The notes under the pieces were generated by a model, which was not told the DNA's origin, did not search any database, and saw only the letters and a list, made by a program, of their open reading frames with translations. 16,550 bases of DNA from Planctomycetaceae bacterium (GTDB lineage: Bacteria; Planctomycetota; Planctomycetia; Planctomycetales; Planctomycetaceae), in the NCBI GenBank assembly GCA_020426085.1, contig JAGQQP010000030.1, forward strand, positions 1-16,550. Reading direction: 5' to 3'. Below are positions 1 to 7,755 of the stretch, piece by piece. The number at the start of each line of letters is the position of its first letter. Position 1 is the first letter of the stretch. Both the position numbers and the translations under genes were made by a program.

Positions 1-1817
1 TTTCCCGTCTGATCCTGGTCGGATTGAATCTTGACTTCGCGTTCTTCTGGAGGTTGTTCGGACATGGCTTCAAAGGCATTTAACAGCAGATTGACCAGTA
101 CCTGTTCAATCTGGATCGCGTCTCCAATGATCCGGAGGGGCCCCGGGGATAACTCCAGGTGCAGTGCAACATGGTTACGTTGTATTTCATGCTCGAGGAG
201 CGCGATCGAGTTCTTAATTACGGCATTGATATCCAGCAATTTCTGCTCAACTTCGCTCTTCTGCACGTGCCTTCTGAGACGTTTAATCGTTTCACTGGCG
301 CGTTGCGCCTGGCGTGATATCTCTTCGAGGGGTTCAATCAGATTATCCAGGGTTGTCGATCCGGACTGGATACGGCGAATACAGCCATTGGTATAATTAT
401 TGATGGCTGCGAGTGGCTGATTCAACTCATGTGAGAGTTCGGCAGCCAGTTCGCCCATTGTTGAGAGTCGGGACAGATGCGCGAGTTCCGCACGCCGCCT
501 GACGAGTTCCTGTTCCGCCTGTTTCTGCTGGGTGATATCGGTTGCAATGACCATGGCTGCGATAATTTTTCCTTCACTCACCATGGCACCGATGCGGCAG
601 GAGTAGAGTGTTTTTTTGCTTTCCGGGTTGAGACCTTCCGTCTCCATTACTTGTGTCTTGCCCGAGTGGAAGACTTCCTGCAGAATGTTGCGGGCTTTAT
701 TAAGATCTGCCTGATTCATGTAACTGAAAATGGATGAGCCTATGACGTCATCCATGTTGACTGTTTCAATTTGATGATTGATGAAGAGAATATTGCCTTC
801 ATGATCCAGTGTCAGAATCGTATCGGGCGCATTGGTTACCAGTGAGCGCCACTTGGCTTCGGTCTGTTGTAGTGCGTTGTACAACCGGTTTCGTTTTGTA
901 TATTCTTCATTCAGAATGGCATGAGCGTGTTCCAGTTCGGCAGTACGGGAAGCGACTCTGAATTCGAGGTTTTCGTTTAATTTTTCGAGCTCTTCCAGCG
1001 CGAGCTGTTCTCGGGTGACATCTTTAACACAGGAGAGTAGAAACGTTTCGCCTCGGAAGTAGATCTGGACCGCGGAGAGAATAGTGCATAAACGGGTGCC
1101 ATTGGGAATAATGAAGTCAAAAGAGAGTTCGCGCGCGGTTCCTTCTTTCTGAACTTTTTCAAGCATCTCCCGACGCGATTCTTTACTGGGCCAGAAGCCG
1201 ATGTCAAAGGCACTTTTCCCCAGGATATATTCCCGGCTGCATTGCAGCGCGGTTAGAAAATTCTCGTTAACTTCGATGAAAACACCGGTATCGATTTCCG
1301 TAATACACATGGCGATCGGATTGACCTGGAAAATCTTGCTGAAGCGTTCTTCGGAAAGACGGAGTTCTTCCTGCGAAGTGACTTTCTCAGTGATGTCTAT
1401 GGCGATTGAGAGAAATCCGTCGACCTGCCCCTGTTCATCAAAGAGCGGGTTGTAATCGACATCAAAGACCAGCTTGCCGACTCTCCTGGTCCGTTGCAGT
1501 TCTTCACCATTGAGCGTACGCTTGAAAATCTCAATCAGTTCAGAGTCGTCAGCATACTCTTTAAAAACAGATTTACCCACCCATTCTCCAGGAAGATATC
1601 CCAGTCGGTTCAGGCCCCCGCCTTCAGAGAGTGTGACAATTCCATGCCGATTGACGGCCCAGATGATCAGCGGAGTAATAGAAAGGATTTTCCGCAGCAG
1701 TTGTTGCTCTGAATCGAGAATGTTCTGCAGGTGTTCGCCGAGGTGCAGTTCGGGGAATGTTTCCGAAATGATCCGTGAAGTAATTCTGTTGTGTTCTGGT
1801 GACTGATTGTGACTCAC
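1..1817 (-). CDS. Three-PAS, FixL-like sensor histidine kinase (partial; 3' end beyond the window)
   Basis: The minus strand is open from a TAA at 1839-1841 down to base 1, giving about 605 visible residues. I place the start at GTG 1817 because AAGAGG lies 6 bases upstream; an in-frame GTG at 1835 is the alternative. Three PAS folds are visible at about residues 38-145, 148-268 and 318-430, two ending in the usual D(I/V)T, with a charged helical linker at about 270-315. The dimerisation/phosphoacceptor box reads MGELAAELSHELNQPLAAI with His463, the FixL/DctB-type H-box. The start of the ATP-binding N-box (NLLLNAFEAM) follows; the G boxes lie outside the window. I see no membrane helix or signal peptide, so the protein is probably a cytosolic redox, ligand or oxygen-type sensor. 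The partner response regulator is not visible. Family assignment is firm; the signal sensed is unknown. Confidence 0.9.
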   Translation of the reverse strand, partial: MSHNQSPEHNRITSRIISETFPELHLGEHLQNILDSEQQLLRKILSITPLIIWAVNRHGIVTLSEGGGLNRLGYLPGEWVGKSVFKEYADDSELIEIFKRTLNGEELQRTRRVGKLVFDVDYNPLFDEQGQVDGFLSIAIDITEKVTSQEELRLSEERFSKIFQVNPIAMCITEIDTGVFIEVNENFLTALQCSREYILGKSAFDIGFWPSKESRREMLEKVQKEGTARELSFDFIIPNGTRLCTILSAVQIYFRGETFLLSCVKDVTREQLALEELEKLNENLEFRVASRTAELEHAHAILNEEYTKRNRLYNALQQTEAKWRSLVTNAPDTILTLDHEGNILFINHQIETVNMDDVIGSSIFSYMNQADLNKARNILQEVFHSGKTQVMETEGLNPESKKTLYSCRIGAMVSEGKIIAAMVIATDITQQKQAEQELVRRRAELAHLSRLSTMGELAAELSHELNQPLAAINNYTNGCIRRIQSGSTTLDNLIEPLEEISRQAQRASETIKRLRRHVQKSEVEQKLLDINAVIKNSIALLEHEIQRNHVALHLELSPGPLRIIGDAIQIEQVLVNLLLNAFEAMSEQPPEEREVKIQSDQDQTG

Positions 1818-1886
1818 TGCGCACCTCTTCAACACATCTTAAACCAGATCACTGTTATCACTATGATAGGCGTTATGAATAAAGCC

Positions 1887-1901
1887 CTGTTCAAGGAACA
1901 G
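1887..1901. promoter_or_regulatory. Inverted repeat upstream of the histidine kinase gene
   Basis: CTGTTC (1887-1892) and GAACAG (1896-1901) form a perfect 6-bp inverted repeat around AAG, 70 bp upstream of the kinase start. The position suits a regulator-binding site in the 173-bp spacer between surE and the kinase, but no partner is known and a short palindrome can arise by chance. Confidence 0.25.
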
Positions 1902-1990
1902 ACTTCTGTTGCTTGGGAAATACCTGTTCTCTGATTATCTTGCTTTGCCGGGAAATGTCAAACTTCGGTACAAAGTATCTTCTTTTTCTG

Positions 1991-2785
1991 CTAATTGAGG
2001 TTCACATCAATTTCCCTGCCCGATTGCAGACTGGTTGATGATTGCAGATGATTGTGATCGGTTAAGTCAAATTTGAGCGGTGTGACTGTGACGAAACCTT
2101 CCGCCAGTTCATGGATGTCTGTGCCTGGTTCCAACTGATGATTTTGAATCGGATCGAGACCACTCCAGAAGTAGGGCCGCCCACGGGGATCAATCCGTTT
2201 TTCCATGACATCAAAATGTCGTTTGACCCCCAGTGAAGTCCATTTTACTCCTCGAGGCCAGTCCGGTCGTATTTCAGGAAAGTTGATATTCCAGAGACTG
2301 TCTGCCGGGGATGGTTCCTGTAACAGTTTTCTGATAATGGGAATACTTTGAGCGGCACAGCGATCGTAGTCTGGTTTTGTGTCATTGGCAAAACTGCTGG
2401 CGGCCGAGATGGCGATCGCAGGAATGCCCGCGAAAGCCCCTTCGATCGCGCCGGCAACCGTACCGGAATACAGAACGTTAATGCCCACATTCGAGCCGGA
2501 ATTGATACCACTGACAATCAGGTCAGGAGGTTTCGGACAGAATTCCAGGATGCCCAGTTTGACGCAGTCAGCCGGACTGCCGGCGACGGCCCAGCCCCAG
2601 TGCTTTTCACTTTCGAATTCCTGATGTATCATCAGAGGATGTAAGTAGGTAATACTTAAACCCACCCCACTCTGTTCAGACAGGGGGGCAACGACTTCGA
2701 CGTCGCCCAGTTGGGTTAATGCTTTCTGCAGGCTGCGAATGCCGGGGGCGTGTATTCCATCATCGTTGGTCAACAAAATTTGCAC
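1991..2785 (-). CDS. surE: 5'/3'-nucleotidase SurE
   Basis: 264 residues, the normal length for SurE, a metal-dependent phosphatase acting on nucleoside 5'- and 3'-monophosphates in nucleotide salvage and stress survival. The family signature is complete: the N-terminal motif [15 protein letters not shown] carries the metal ligands Asp8 and Asp9, SEQSGVG supplies Ser39, and [10 protein letters not shown] supplies Asn95. The start is GTG at 2785, since the SurE N-terminus begins exactly there and AAGGA lies 6 bases upstream. No signal peptide, so cytosolic. It is divergent from the nucleotidyltransferase gene at 2900, the two sharing a 114-bp spacer. No terminator was seen between its stop and the downstream kinase gene, so some read-through is possible. 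Confidence 0.96.
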   Translation of the reverse strand: MQILLTNDDGIHAPGIRSLQKALTQLGDVEVVAPLSEQSGVGLSITYLHPLMIHQEFESEKHWGWAVAGSPADCVKLGILEFCPKPPDLIVSGINSGSNVGINVLYSGTVAGAIEGAFAGIPAIAISAASSFANDTKPDYDRCAAQSIPIIRKLLQEPSPADSLWNINFPEIRPDWPRGVKWTSLGVKRHFDVMEKRIDPRGRPYFWSGLDPIQNHQLEPGTDIHELAEGFVTVTPLKFDLTDHNHLQSSTSLQSGREIDVNLN

Positions 2786-2899
2786 GGTTGGTCCTTAACT
2801 CTGAATAGTTCAGACAGACTCTGAACGACAACTGATCTTCTGACTTAACCCGGTCGGTATCTGATTGAGAATCGACAGGCCAGATCATATCTTATCGAA

Positions 2900-3532
2900 A
2901 TGAGTGATTTAATGACAACGCGCCGCCTGTTTGCCATTGTTCCTGCTGCGGGACACAGTCGACGAATGGGAACACATAAACTGCTGCTGAGATTGGGGAC
3001 TGAAACAGTCATTCAGCGCCTCGTGCAGGGGTTGAGCAGCCAGAAGATTACCAGAACCATCATCGTTGTCCGCCAGGATGATGAGCGTTTAAAGAACCAT
3101 CTGGCTGATTTGCCAGTTGATCTGGTTCAGCCAGATACGGATCCGCCGGATATGAAATCCAGCGTTCAATATGCGCTGCGCTGGATTGAGGAGCATTATC
3201 AGCCAGCCGATGATGAGGGCTGGTTGCTGGTTCCCGCGGATCATCCCTTGCTGGAGCAGTCTGTGATCGACAAATTATGTCTGGCCTGGGAGCGTTGTCC
3301 GGCTGCAGTCATGATTCCCACATACCAAAATCGAAAAGGGCATCCCACTTTTTTTCGCTGGTCGCTGGCAAGAGAGATTTTCAAGCTGCCTGCAGAGCAG
3401 GGCATCAACGCACTGTGGCAGAGTCTGGAAATCAATCCTGATCTACAGGAATGTGATGTACCGGAAATTCTGCTGGACCTGGATACCCCGGAAGATTTTG
3501 ATGCATTGAGAACAAAATACGACACAGATTAA
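2900..3532 (+). CDS. MobA/MocA-like NTP transferase
   Basis: A 210-residue single-domain nucleotidyltransferase of the GT-A fold. The nucleotide-binding signature is at residues 15-30 (PAAGHSRRMGTHKLLL, matching the family pattern AAGxSxRMGxxKLLL), and the metal-binding acidic motif is VPADHP with Asp114. GHPTFF at about residues 152-157 and the C-terminal DLDTPEDF are typical of the MocA/CoxI-associated branch that transfers CMP or GMP to a molybdopterin cofactor. No molybdoenzyme or Moco genes are nearby, so the acceptor cannot be named. The start is uncertain: ATG 2900 and ATG 2912 are both possible and neither has a clear Shine-Dalgarno sequence. Family is firm, substrate unknown. Confidence 0.85.
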   Translation: MSDLMTTRRLFAIVPAAGHSRRMGTHKLLLRLGTETVIQRLVQGLSSQKITRTIIVVRQDDERLKNHLADLPVDLVQPDTDPPDMKSSVQYALRWIEEHYQPADDEGWLLVPADHPLLEQSVIDKLCLAWERCPAAVMIPTYQNRKGHPTFFRWSLAREIFKLPAEQGINALWQSLEINPDLQECDVPEILLDLDTPEDFDALRTKYDTD

Positions 3533-3940
3533 AAACTTTTGATGCATCCAGTGATGTAGATGTTTTCATTTGCTGAAATATACGACGTTCCGGATGTCGT
3601 TTCCATGATTCATGTTGAGTTCTGATAACAGTTTAGTTCTCACTGATGTTGCGTTTGTGAAACTTTGCAGGTGATAACGATTATAAAGTGGAACATGCAA
3701 CAAGCTCTTCACTAAAAAGAGATATCCCCCTTTTTTCCTCAAGTTGCCGAAACTATGTGATCTATGCTTGAGTGCTAAATAGAACAACCCGCGATGATTT
3801 TGGTTTTTCCATTCGGGACGTCAGCTTTTGATTTGCATCTTTTTTCAGGTCATGTCAATAATGCAGGCAGTCATGTATGAAATGAAAAATCGGAAAACGC
3901 ACACTTTCATCATGTGACGCACTTTTTTGGAGGGGGAAAA
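3533..3940. other. AT-rich spacer without a convincing gene
   Basis: A 408-bp AT-rich stretch between the nucleotidyltransferase stop and the ATG of the Cys-rich protein. A 73-codon open frame on the minus strand (3566-3787) has no ribosome-binding site or recognisable motif and looks accidental. The stretch must hold the promoter and 5' leader of the gene at 3941; I could not choose a convincing -35/-10 pair. Confidence 0.5.
3929..3936 (+). promoter_or_regulatory. Strong ribosome-binding site of the Cys-rich protein
   Basis: GGAGGGGG ends 4 bases before ATG 3941. It selects this ATG over the in-frame GTG at 3914, which would put the Shine-Dalgarno inside the coding sequence and add nine residues before a normal signal peptide. 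Confidence 0.8.
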
Positions 3941-5272
3941 ATGAAAAAGATTCTGGCCTTAGCATTTGCCGCCGTGGCAATGCTGGCTGTCAATGATTCG
4001 GCGCAAGCCTGCAGGTATTTTGGTGCAGCCAGTTATAACTGCTGTCCTACGACTGCCTGCCAGCCAACAGCCTGTTACACCGCCTGTCGTGTTGAGCGGA
4101 AAACATGCTACCGTACAGTTTACGACCAGGTTGCAGAACCTCAACAGTACACGGCTTATCGCACCGAATATGAGACAGTTTACGAAGACAAGCAGGAAAC
4201 CTGTTATCGCATGGTGAATGAAACGGTTTACCGCGATGTTGAATATACGGTTCAAAAACCGGTATTTGAGACATCAGAGCGGGAAGAGCGTTACACTGTA
4301 AGGCGACCGGTTGTCGAAACCAAGTACCGTGATTGCAGCTATCAGGTACAGCGTCCCGTCTGGGAAAATCATGAGCGAGAGTGCCGACGGACTGTAATGC
4401 GACCGGTTGTGGAAACAATCGAGCAGGAATGCCGTCAGACCGTGATGCGTCCCGTCACCGAAACCGTCAATCAGGAACGTTGTTATACGGTAATGAAGCC
4501 GGTAACAACATACCGAACGGTACATCGTTTACAGGGAGTCTGGGAAACAAAGCAGATTACCAAGCCTGGTAAATGCCGTCCCTGCTGGACTACTGATGCC
4601 TGCGGAATTCCGCGGATGACTATGGTTCAGGTACCAGGGCGAACTCACTGCCGGCAGGTCTGGCGTCTGAAACGTGTTGCCTGTCAGGTGCCTTGCACCC
4701 AGTATGTACCCGAGGTTGTTCGACAGAACTGCCCGGTACAGGTAACCCGTTACGTACCTGAAGTGATCGTAAACAAAGTACCCGTAAAAGTCTGTAAAAT
4801 GGTACCTGAAGTGGTTGTGACCAAAATTCCCTACCGGACTTGCCGCTGGGTGACGGAAACAGTTGCTCAAAAAGTTCCTTACCAGACCTGTAACTGGGTT
4901 TGCGAAGAAAAGGTTCGTAAAGTTCCTGTTCAAACCTGTAAAATGGTCTCAGAAAAGTGCACTCGTAAAGTCGCTGAATGCGTCACTCGTAAAGTGCCTT
5001 TCACTGTCACTCATCGTGTTGCCCGTTGCGTACCAAAACAGGTTCCTGTAACCTGCACACGGTATGTTACGAAATGCGTTGCTCGTAAGGTTCCTTACGA
5101 AGTCTGCACCATGGTTCCTACCACAGTCTGTCCAACGACTGCCTGTGCTACTGGTAACTGCGATCTGGCTCCTCAAAGCCAGGAAACAGCAAAACCAGTG
5201 GTTCCCGAACCGCAGCCTGAACCGGAAGCTAATCCGGATCTCAATCCTGGTACGCCGAAAATCTCTGCTTAA
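3941..5272 (+). CDS. Secreted Cys-rich YTV-repeat protein
   Basis: 443 residues. A classic signal peptide (MKKILALAFA..., hydrophobic to about 17, AQA at 21-23) is followed by a mature chain with about 33 cysteines. Residues 102-181 are five consecutive 16-residue repeats beginning Y/R/Q-x-V-x-(K/R)-P-V (starts 102, 118, 134, 150, 166; a sixth begins at 182). After a different central section (about 200-245), a second class beginning (K/Q)-(V/I)-P-(V/Y/F), mostly with an internal Cys, runs at 263, 279, 295, 311, 327, 351, 367 and 383, again in steps of 16 (one of 24). The chain ends in a Pro/Glu tail (about 418-443). This fits the planctomycete YTV family (Pfam YTV), thought to belong to the cell envelope. 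I infer a disulfide-crosslinked, beta-strand-rich wall or fibre component. Single-gene transcript, strong RBS and strong terminator suggest high expression. Confidence 0.85.
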   Translation: MKKILALAFAAVAMLAVNDSAQACRYFGAASYNCCPTTACQPTACYTACRVERKTCYRTVYDQVAEPQQYTAYRTEYETVYEDKQETCYRMVNETVYRDVEYTVQKPVFETSEREERYTVRRPVVETKYRDCSYQVQRPVWENHERECRRTVMRPVVETIEQECRQTVMRPVTETVNQERCYTVMKPVTTYRTVHRLQGVWETKQITKPGKCRPCWTTDACGIPRMTMVQVPGRTHCRQVWRLKRVACQVPCTQYVPEVVRQNCPVQVTRYVPEVIVNKVPVKVCKMVPEVVVTKIPYRTCRWVTETVAQKVPYQTCNWVCEEKVRKVPVQTCKMVSEKCTRKVAECVTRKVPFTVTHRVARCVPKQVPVTCTRYVTKCVARKVPYEVCTMVPTTVCPTTACATGNCDLAPQSQETAKPVVPEPQPEPEANPDLNPGTPKISA

Positions 5273-5308
5273 CAGGACGCTGGATTCGTTTGTGATGTAA
5301 ATGAACAG

Positions 5309-5340
5309 AGGCAGGTTTCTATTGAAACCTGCCTTTTTTT
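5309..5340 (+). terminator. Rho-independent terminator of the Cys-rich protein gene
   Basis: An 11-bp perfect stem (AGGCAGGTTTC 5309-5319 with its complement at 5324-5334, loop TATT) runs into a T tract ending at 5340, 37 bp after the stop codon. On the minus strand the same hairpin is followed only by a weak T-containing run, so it may terminate P1 transcription less efficiently. Confidence 0.93.
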
Positions 5341-5368
5341 ATTGTTCCATCGTGAGACGATACTTTTA

Positions 5369-5701
5369 TTACCAGCCTTCAGATCCGATGCTCGAAGTTC
5401 CCGTGACAAGGTCACAGCTGGTATTCTTGTCGCAGTCATCGTAAGCATCCTGGAAATGACTGCCGGCTACATAGCTTTTCATTTTGCCATAAGAACCAGC
5501 CTGGAAACCGGTGAAACAGTAGGACTGGTTAAGAGCTCCGATTGCATTTGAGACGTCGTTTAATTCCGTGTTCACGGCGACCGCGACTTCACTTAAACCG
5601 ACGATCATCGCCAGAACAGCTATCGTCAGAACCAGTACCAGTTCCGCAGAGATTACGAAACCAGCTTCTTCATTGTACAAACGCTGAACGATACGCAACA
5701 T
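5369..5701 (-). CDS. Pilin-like membrane protein P1 (last of five paralogues)
   Basis: 110 residues. A short leader (to about Gly14) precedes one hydrophobic helix (about 15-45, FVISAELVLVLTIAVLAMIV...) that is the same in all five paralogues, then the conserved NTELND-SNAIG-LNQSY and a small C-terminal domain with DDC-x5-C and DLVTGT. The layout recalls Flp or type IV pilins: short leader, Gly-Phe junction, helix with one Glu near its start. No match to a canonical pilin can be proved by eye. P1 is the most divergent copy: it has CFTGF where the others have AYTGF, Lys instead of Leu in the Cys loop, and a C-terminus ending SSIGSEGW instead of TASES(V/T)TP. The ATG has AAGGGGA 8 bases upstream. 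Probably an exported surface subunit; function unproved. Confidence 0.8.
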   Translation of the reverse strand: MLRIVQRLYNEEAGFVISAELVLVLTIAVLAMIVGLSEVAVAVNTELNDVSNAIGALNQSYCFTGFQAGSYGKMKSYVAGSHFQDAYDDCDKNTSCDLVTGTSSIGSEGW

Positions 5702-6052
5702 GAGAGAGTCCCCTTACTTTGTAGTAGAGTGCGCCGCGAGTTGAATGCGTGCTCAACGGGCGGCTATGCGAGAGAGTTTTGATTGTGAGAGAGTATTACT
5801 TTTTATAAATTTGAATTGCTGAGTGCTGACTCAGTGATCAAATCACGAAGGTCTGATTATGCAGACAGTATGCCAGAGAGTCAGAAGATGTGGATGTTTT
5901 ACTTTGTATGGTTCAGGTTATCTTCGCATGCTGCAAAGACTTAGGGTTTGTCTTTATTCAGAGGAATCCGGGCGAGGGGGGGACTTTTCGTTGGTTGAAA
6001 TGTTAACCAGCCTGAACAAAGAGATTAAACAAACTGTAAGCGCATGTAATCG
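5702..6052. promoter_or_regulatory. Leader/promoter region of P1 with short repeats
   Basis: This spacer between P1 and the P2 terminator holds no convincing gene. It contains GAGAGAGT at 5702, 5770 and 5787 (another at 6087) and two back-to-back inverted repeats: TGAGT/ACTCA (5820-5833) and GTGAT/ATCAC (5834-5846). They lie 120-145 bp upstream of the P1 start, where a promoter and operator could sit. An 87-codon plus-strand frame from 5859 runs across the P2 terminator into the P2 3' end and is judged accidental. Confidence 0.45.
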
Positions 6053-6084
6053 AAAAAAGAACCGACGGAAGATCCGTCGGTTCT
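6053..6084 (-). terminator. Terminator of P2
   Basis: A perfect 12-bp stem (AGAACCGACGGA 6058-6069 and its complement 6073-6084, loop of 3) has six A on its left, which read as a U tract on the minus strand. It lies 28 bp downstream of the P2 stop codon and should largely separate P2 from P1 transcription. Confidence 0.9.
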
Positions 6085-6111
6085 CTGAGAGAGTCTGTCA
6101 AAAGCAGTCGG

Positions 6112-6450
6112 TTACGGTGTGACGCTTTCAGAAGCAGTCACAGCCGTTGTTCCTGTTACCAGGTCACAGGTCGTGTTCAGATCACAGTCATCGACATTAT
6201 CATTGAACATGGAACCTGCGACATAGCTTTTGTGTTTGCCATCACAGGTCGCAGTGGCGGCAAAACCGGTATAAGCGTAACTTTGATTCAGAGAACCAAT
6301 GGCATTTGAGACGTCATTGAGTTCCGTGTTGACGGCCACTGCGACTTCGCTGAGTCCCACAATCATGGCCAGAACAGCGATGGTCAATACCAGGACCAGT
6401 TCCGCTGAGATAATAAAACCGTTTTCATCTTTCCATAAAGCCCGCAACAT
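6112..6450 (-). CDS. Pilin-like membrane protein P2
   Basis: 112 residues with the family architecture: 11-residue leader with one Arg and one Lys (MLRALWKDENG), helix at about 12-41 (FIISAELVLVL...), NTELNDVSNAIGSLNQSY, AYTGF, a variable loop, then KSYVAGSMFND, DDC-x5-C, DLVTGT and the tail TASESVTP. Its variable loop (AATATCDGKH) is the only one of the five to carry a third cysteine, so its disulfide state may differ. The tail matches P3, placing P2 and P3 in one subgroup. RBS AAGGGGA lies 7 bases before the ATG. It has a candidate promoter of its own (6519-6546) and its own terminator. Role inferred as an exported filament-type subunit. Confidence 0.8.
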   Translation of the reverse strand: MLRALWKDENGFIISAELVLVLTIAVLAMIVGLSEVAVAVNTELNDVSNAIGSLNQSYAYTGFAATATCDGKHKSYVAGSMFNDNVDDCDLNTTCDLVTGTTAVTASESVTP

Positions 6451-6489
6451 TGTTGATTCCCCTTTTTAAGATTGTATCCAGTTTTTATG

Positions 6490-6546
6490 TAGCGTCTCCA
6501 GGTCTATTTGAACCGAGTATATTAGATTGACAGACGCTATTGTGAA
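6490..6546 (-). promoter_or_regulatory. Candidate promoter of P2 with flanking inverted repeat
   Basis: On the minus strand TTCACA (6546-6541) and TAATAT (6524-6519) are 16 bases apart, a fair sigma-70 match 69 bp upstream of the P2 start. TAGCGTCT (6490-6497) and AGACGCTA (6532-6539) form an 8-bp inverted repeat around the -10 box, a reasonable place for an operator. Assigned by eye; planctomycete promoters can deviate from the consensus. Confidence 0.45.
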
Positions 6547-6562
6547 ATGTGATGCGCTCTAG

Positions 6563-6597
6563 AAAAAAACTCTGCCTGGGAGTGATCCCAGACAGAG
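6563..6597 (-). terminator. Terminator of P3
   Basis: A 12-bp stem (6570-6581 with 6586-6597, loop of 4; one G-U pair in the minus-strand RNA) is followed on the minus strand by seven T (6569-6563). It starts 27 bp after the P3 stop. Confidence 0.9.
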
Positions 6598-6623
6598 CAT
6601 AGTTAATTTGAGACAGATTCAAA

Positions 6624-6953
6624 TTATGGAGTAACTGATTCAGAAGCAGTTACAGCAGTTGTACCTGTAACCAGATCACAAGTTGTGTTCAGGTCGCAGT
6701 CATCAACAGCATCGTTGAACATAGAACCAGCGTAGTGGCTCTTGTTTTTTCCACCAGTTCCAGCGAAACCTGTGTAGGCATAGCTCTGGTTCAGAGATCC
6801 GATTGCATTTGAAATGTCGTTCAGTTCAGTGTTAACAGCAACAGCAACTTCGCTCAGGCCAACAATCATAGCCAGAACAGCGATGGTCAGTACGAGTACT
6901 AATTCAGCTGAAATTACGAAACCTGCTTCATCGTTCCAAAGTTGATTTAACAT
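6624..6953 (-). CDS. Pilin-like membrane protein P3
   Basis: 109 residues from ATG 6953. The frame is open further upstream (to 7097), but 6953 is where the paralogues start (MLNQLWNDEAGF) and AAGGA lies 10 bases before it. It has the invariant helix (about 12-41), NTELNDISNAIGSLNQSY, AYTGF, the shortest variable loop (AGTGGKN), KSHYAGSMFND, DDC-x5-C, DLVTGT and TASESVTP. The leader is the same as in P5 (residues 1-12), the tail the same as in P2. Many Val and Ala codons are GTT and GCT, as in parts of the Cys-rich gene, while P1 and P2 favour other third bases; this hints at higher expression. Function as for the family, inferred. Confidence 0.82.
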   Translation of the reverse strand: MLNQLWNDEAGFVISAELVLVLTIAVLAMIVGLSEVAVAVNTELNDISNAIGSLNQSYAYTGFAGTGGKNKSHYAGSMFNDAVDDCDLNTTCDLVTGTTAVTASESVTP

Positions 6954-7109
6954 TTTAGTGAGTTCCTTGGTCTTTAAAAAAATTGAGAGACGAGTTAAGG
7001 GTTTGATTTCCGAGATAGAAAACAGCCCAATAAAACACAGATAAATAAAGCGATCGCGATATTCATCCATCAGCCAGATTGAGAGACTACGCTCCATTCA
7101 GGCACATTT

Positions 7110-7135
7110 GTGAAATTACCGGCCAGTAATTTCAC
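7110..7135. promoter_or_regulatory. Perfect 10-bp inverted repeat upstream of P3
   Basis: GTGAAATTAC (7110-7119) and GTAATTTCAC (7126-7135) flank CGGCCA. The site is 157 bp upstream of the P3 start. Symmetry and size fit a dimeric regulator's operator; on RNA it would be a stable hairpin without a U tract. Confidence 0.5.
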
Positions 7136-7668
7136 GGCACAAACTGCAGTGTTGTATTCATCAAAATTCTATAAAATGCACGTTATGACCCGCGGAGCGA
7201 TGGAAGCCCAGAAAATGATGCCAAAGACATCATTCGCATTGAATGCTCTCTCACCTTCATGCAATGCCGTTGACTTCTCTTCTTCTTTCGGGGACAAGTC
7301 GCGAGAATGAGAAGAAGCCTCAACACGGGTCACAACGTTGCGAATCAATCAGTGTCAGTTACCTTTCAGACATAACTCCAGTCATTCATTTCATTCACTC
7401 TTGTTGCAAATCTCATAACGCAGTCGATGTGCCATTCGTCAGGAAGCGGGACGTTGTGAGAAGTCCACAGAGCGTGTGGAGCAGGAGAAACGCGATTTAA
7501 TAATCGCTATAACTGTAATCAAAAATACGATTTACAGGTTCTGTCAGGAAGGTGGCCAGCGGGGCACAAAAAGTTTGGCAGGTTGCATTCGGGCAACATG
7601 GTATATTCAGGATGGTTTACAGTCTGTATAAGTGACTGTGAAACAGATGCGTTTTTTTTGAAACATTG

Positions 7669-7702
7669 GAACTCTGGAAGCGGTAAACCACTACCAGAGT
7701 TC
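7669..7702 (-). terminator. Stem-loop downstream of P4, possible weak terminator
   Basis: GAACTCTGG (7669-7677) pairs with CCAGAGTTC (7694-7702) over a 16-base loop, 54 bp after the P4 stop. Neither strand has a U tract directly after it, so it may be an RNA-stabilising 3' hairpin rather than an intrinsic terminator. Confidence 0.4.
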
Positions 7703-7755
7703 GGGATGTATCGCTTTTAACGAATTTATCTGTATTGATAATTTCAACGCGAAAA

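Larger units (their letters stand above)
6954..7755. other. Long non-coding spacer between P3 and P4
   Basis: An 802-bp spacer, by far the longest within the array. I found no ORF with a ribosome-binding site and no remnant of a pilin-like copy. It contains the 7110-7135 palindrome, two copies of ATTGAGAGAC (6982 and 7078), GCGATT/AATCGC at 7492-7507 and a stem-loop at 7669-7702. It must contain the P3 promoter and leader, and could hold a regulatory RNA. Confidence 0.5.

Noticed and set aside
31..1806. Several plus-strand open frames opposite the histidine kinase (for example 31-396, 477-737, 1201-1455, 1474-1806)
   Set aside because: They lie antisense to a long minus-strand frame with clear PAS and histidine kinase motifs and have no ribosome-binding sites or family motifs.
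3566..3787. 73-codon minus-strand frame in the spacer before the Cys-rich gene
   Set aside because: No Shine-Dalgarno sequence, no motif, low-complexity AT-rich region; more likely chance.
5859..6122. 87-codon plus-strand frame between P1 and P2
   Set aside because: It runs through the P2 terminator hairpin and into the antisense of the P2 3' end, and the product is a basic composition without recognisable domain.
6954..7097. In-frame N-terminal extension of P3 by 48 residues
   Set aside because: The other four paralogues start at the equivalent of 6953 and a ribosome-binding site precedes that ATG; the extension has none and no similarity to the family.
7110..7500. Plus-strand frames of 66 and 85 codons in the P3-P4 spacer
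   Set aside because: No ribosome-binding sites, overlapping in different frames, and no sensible composition; the first starts in the palindrome.
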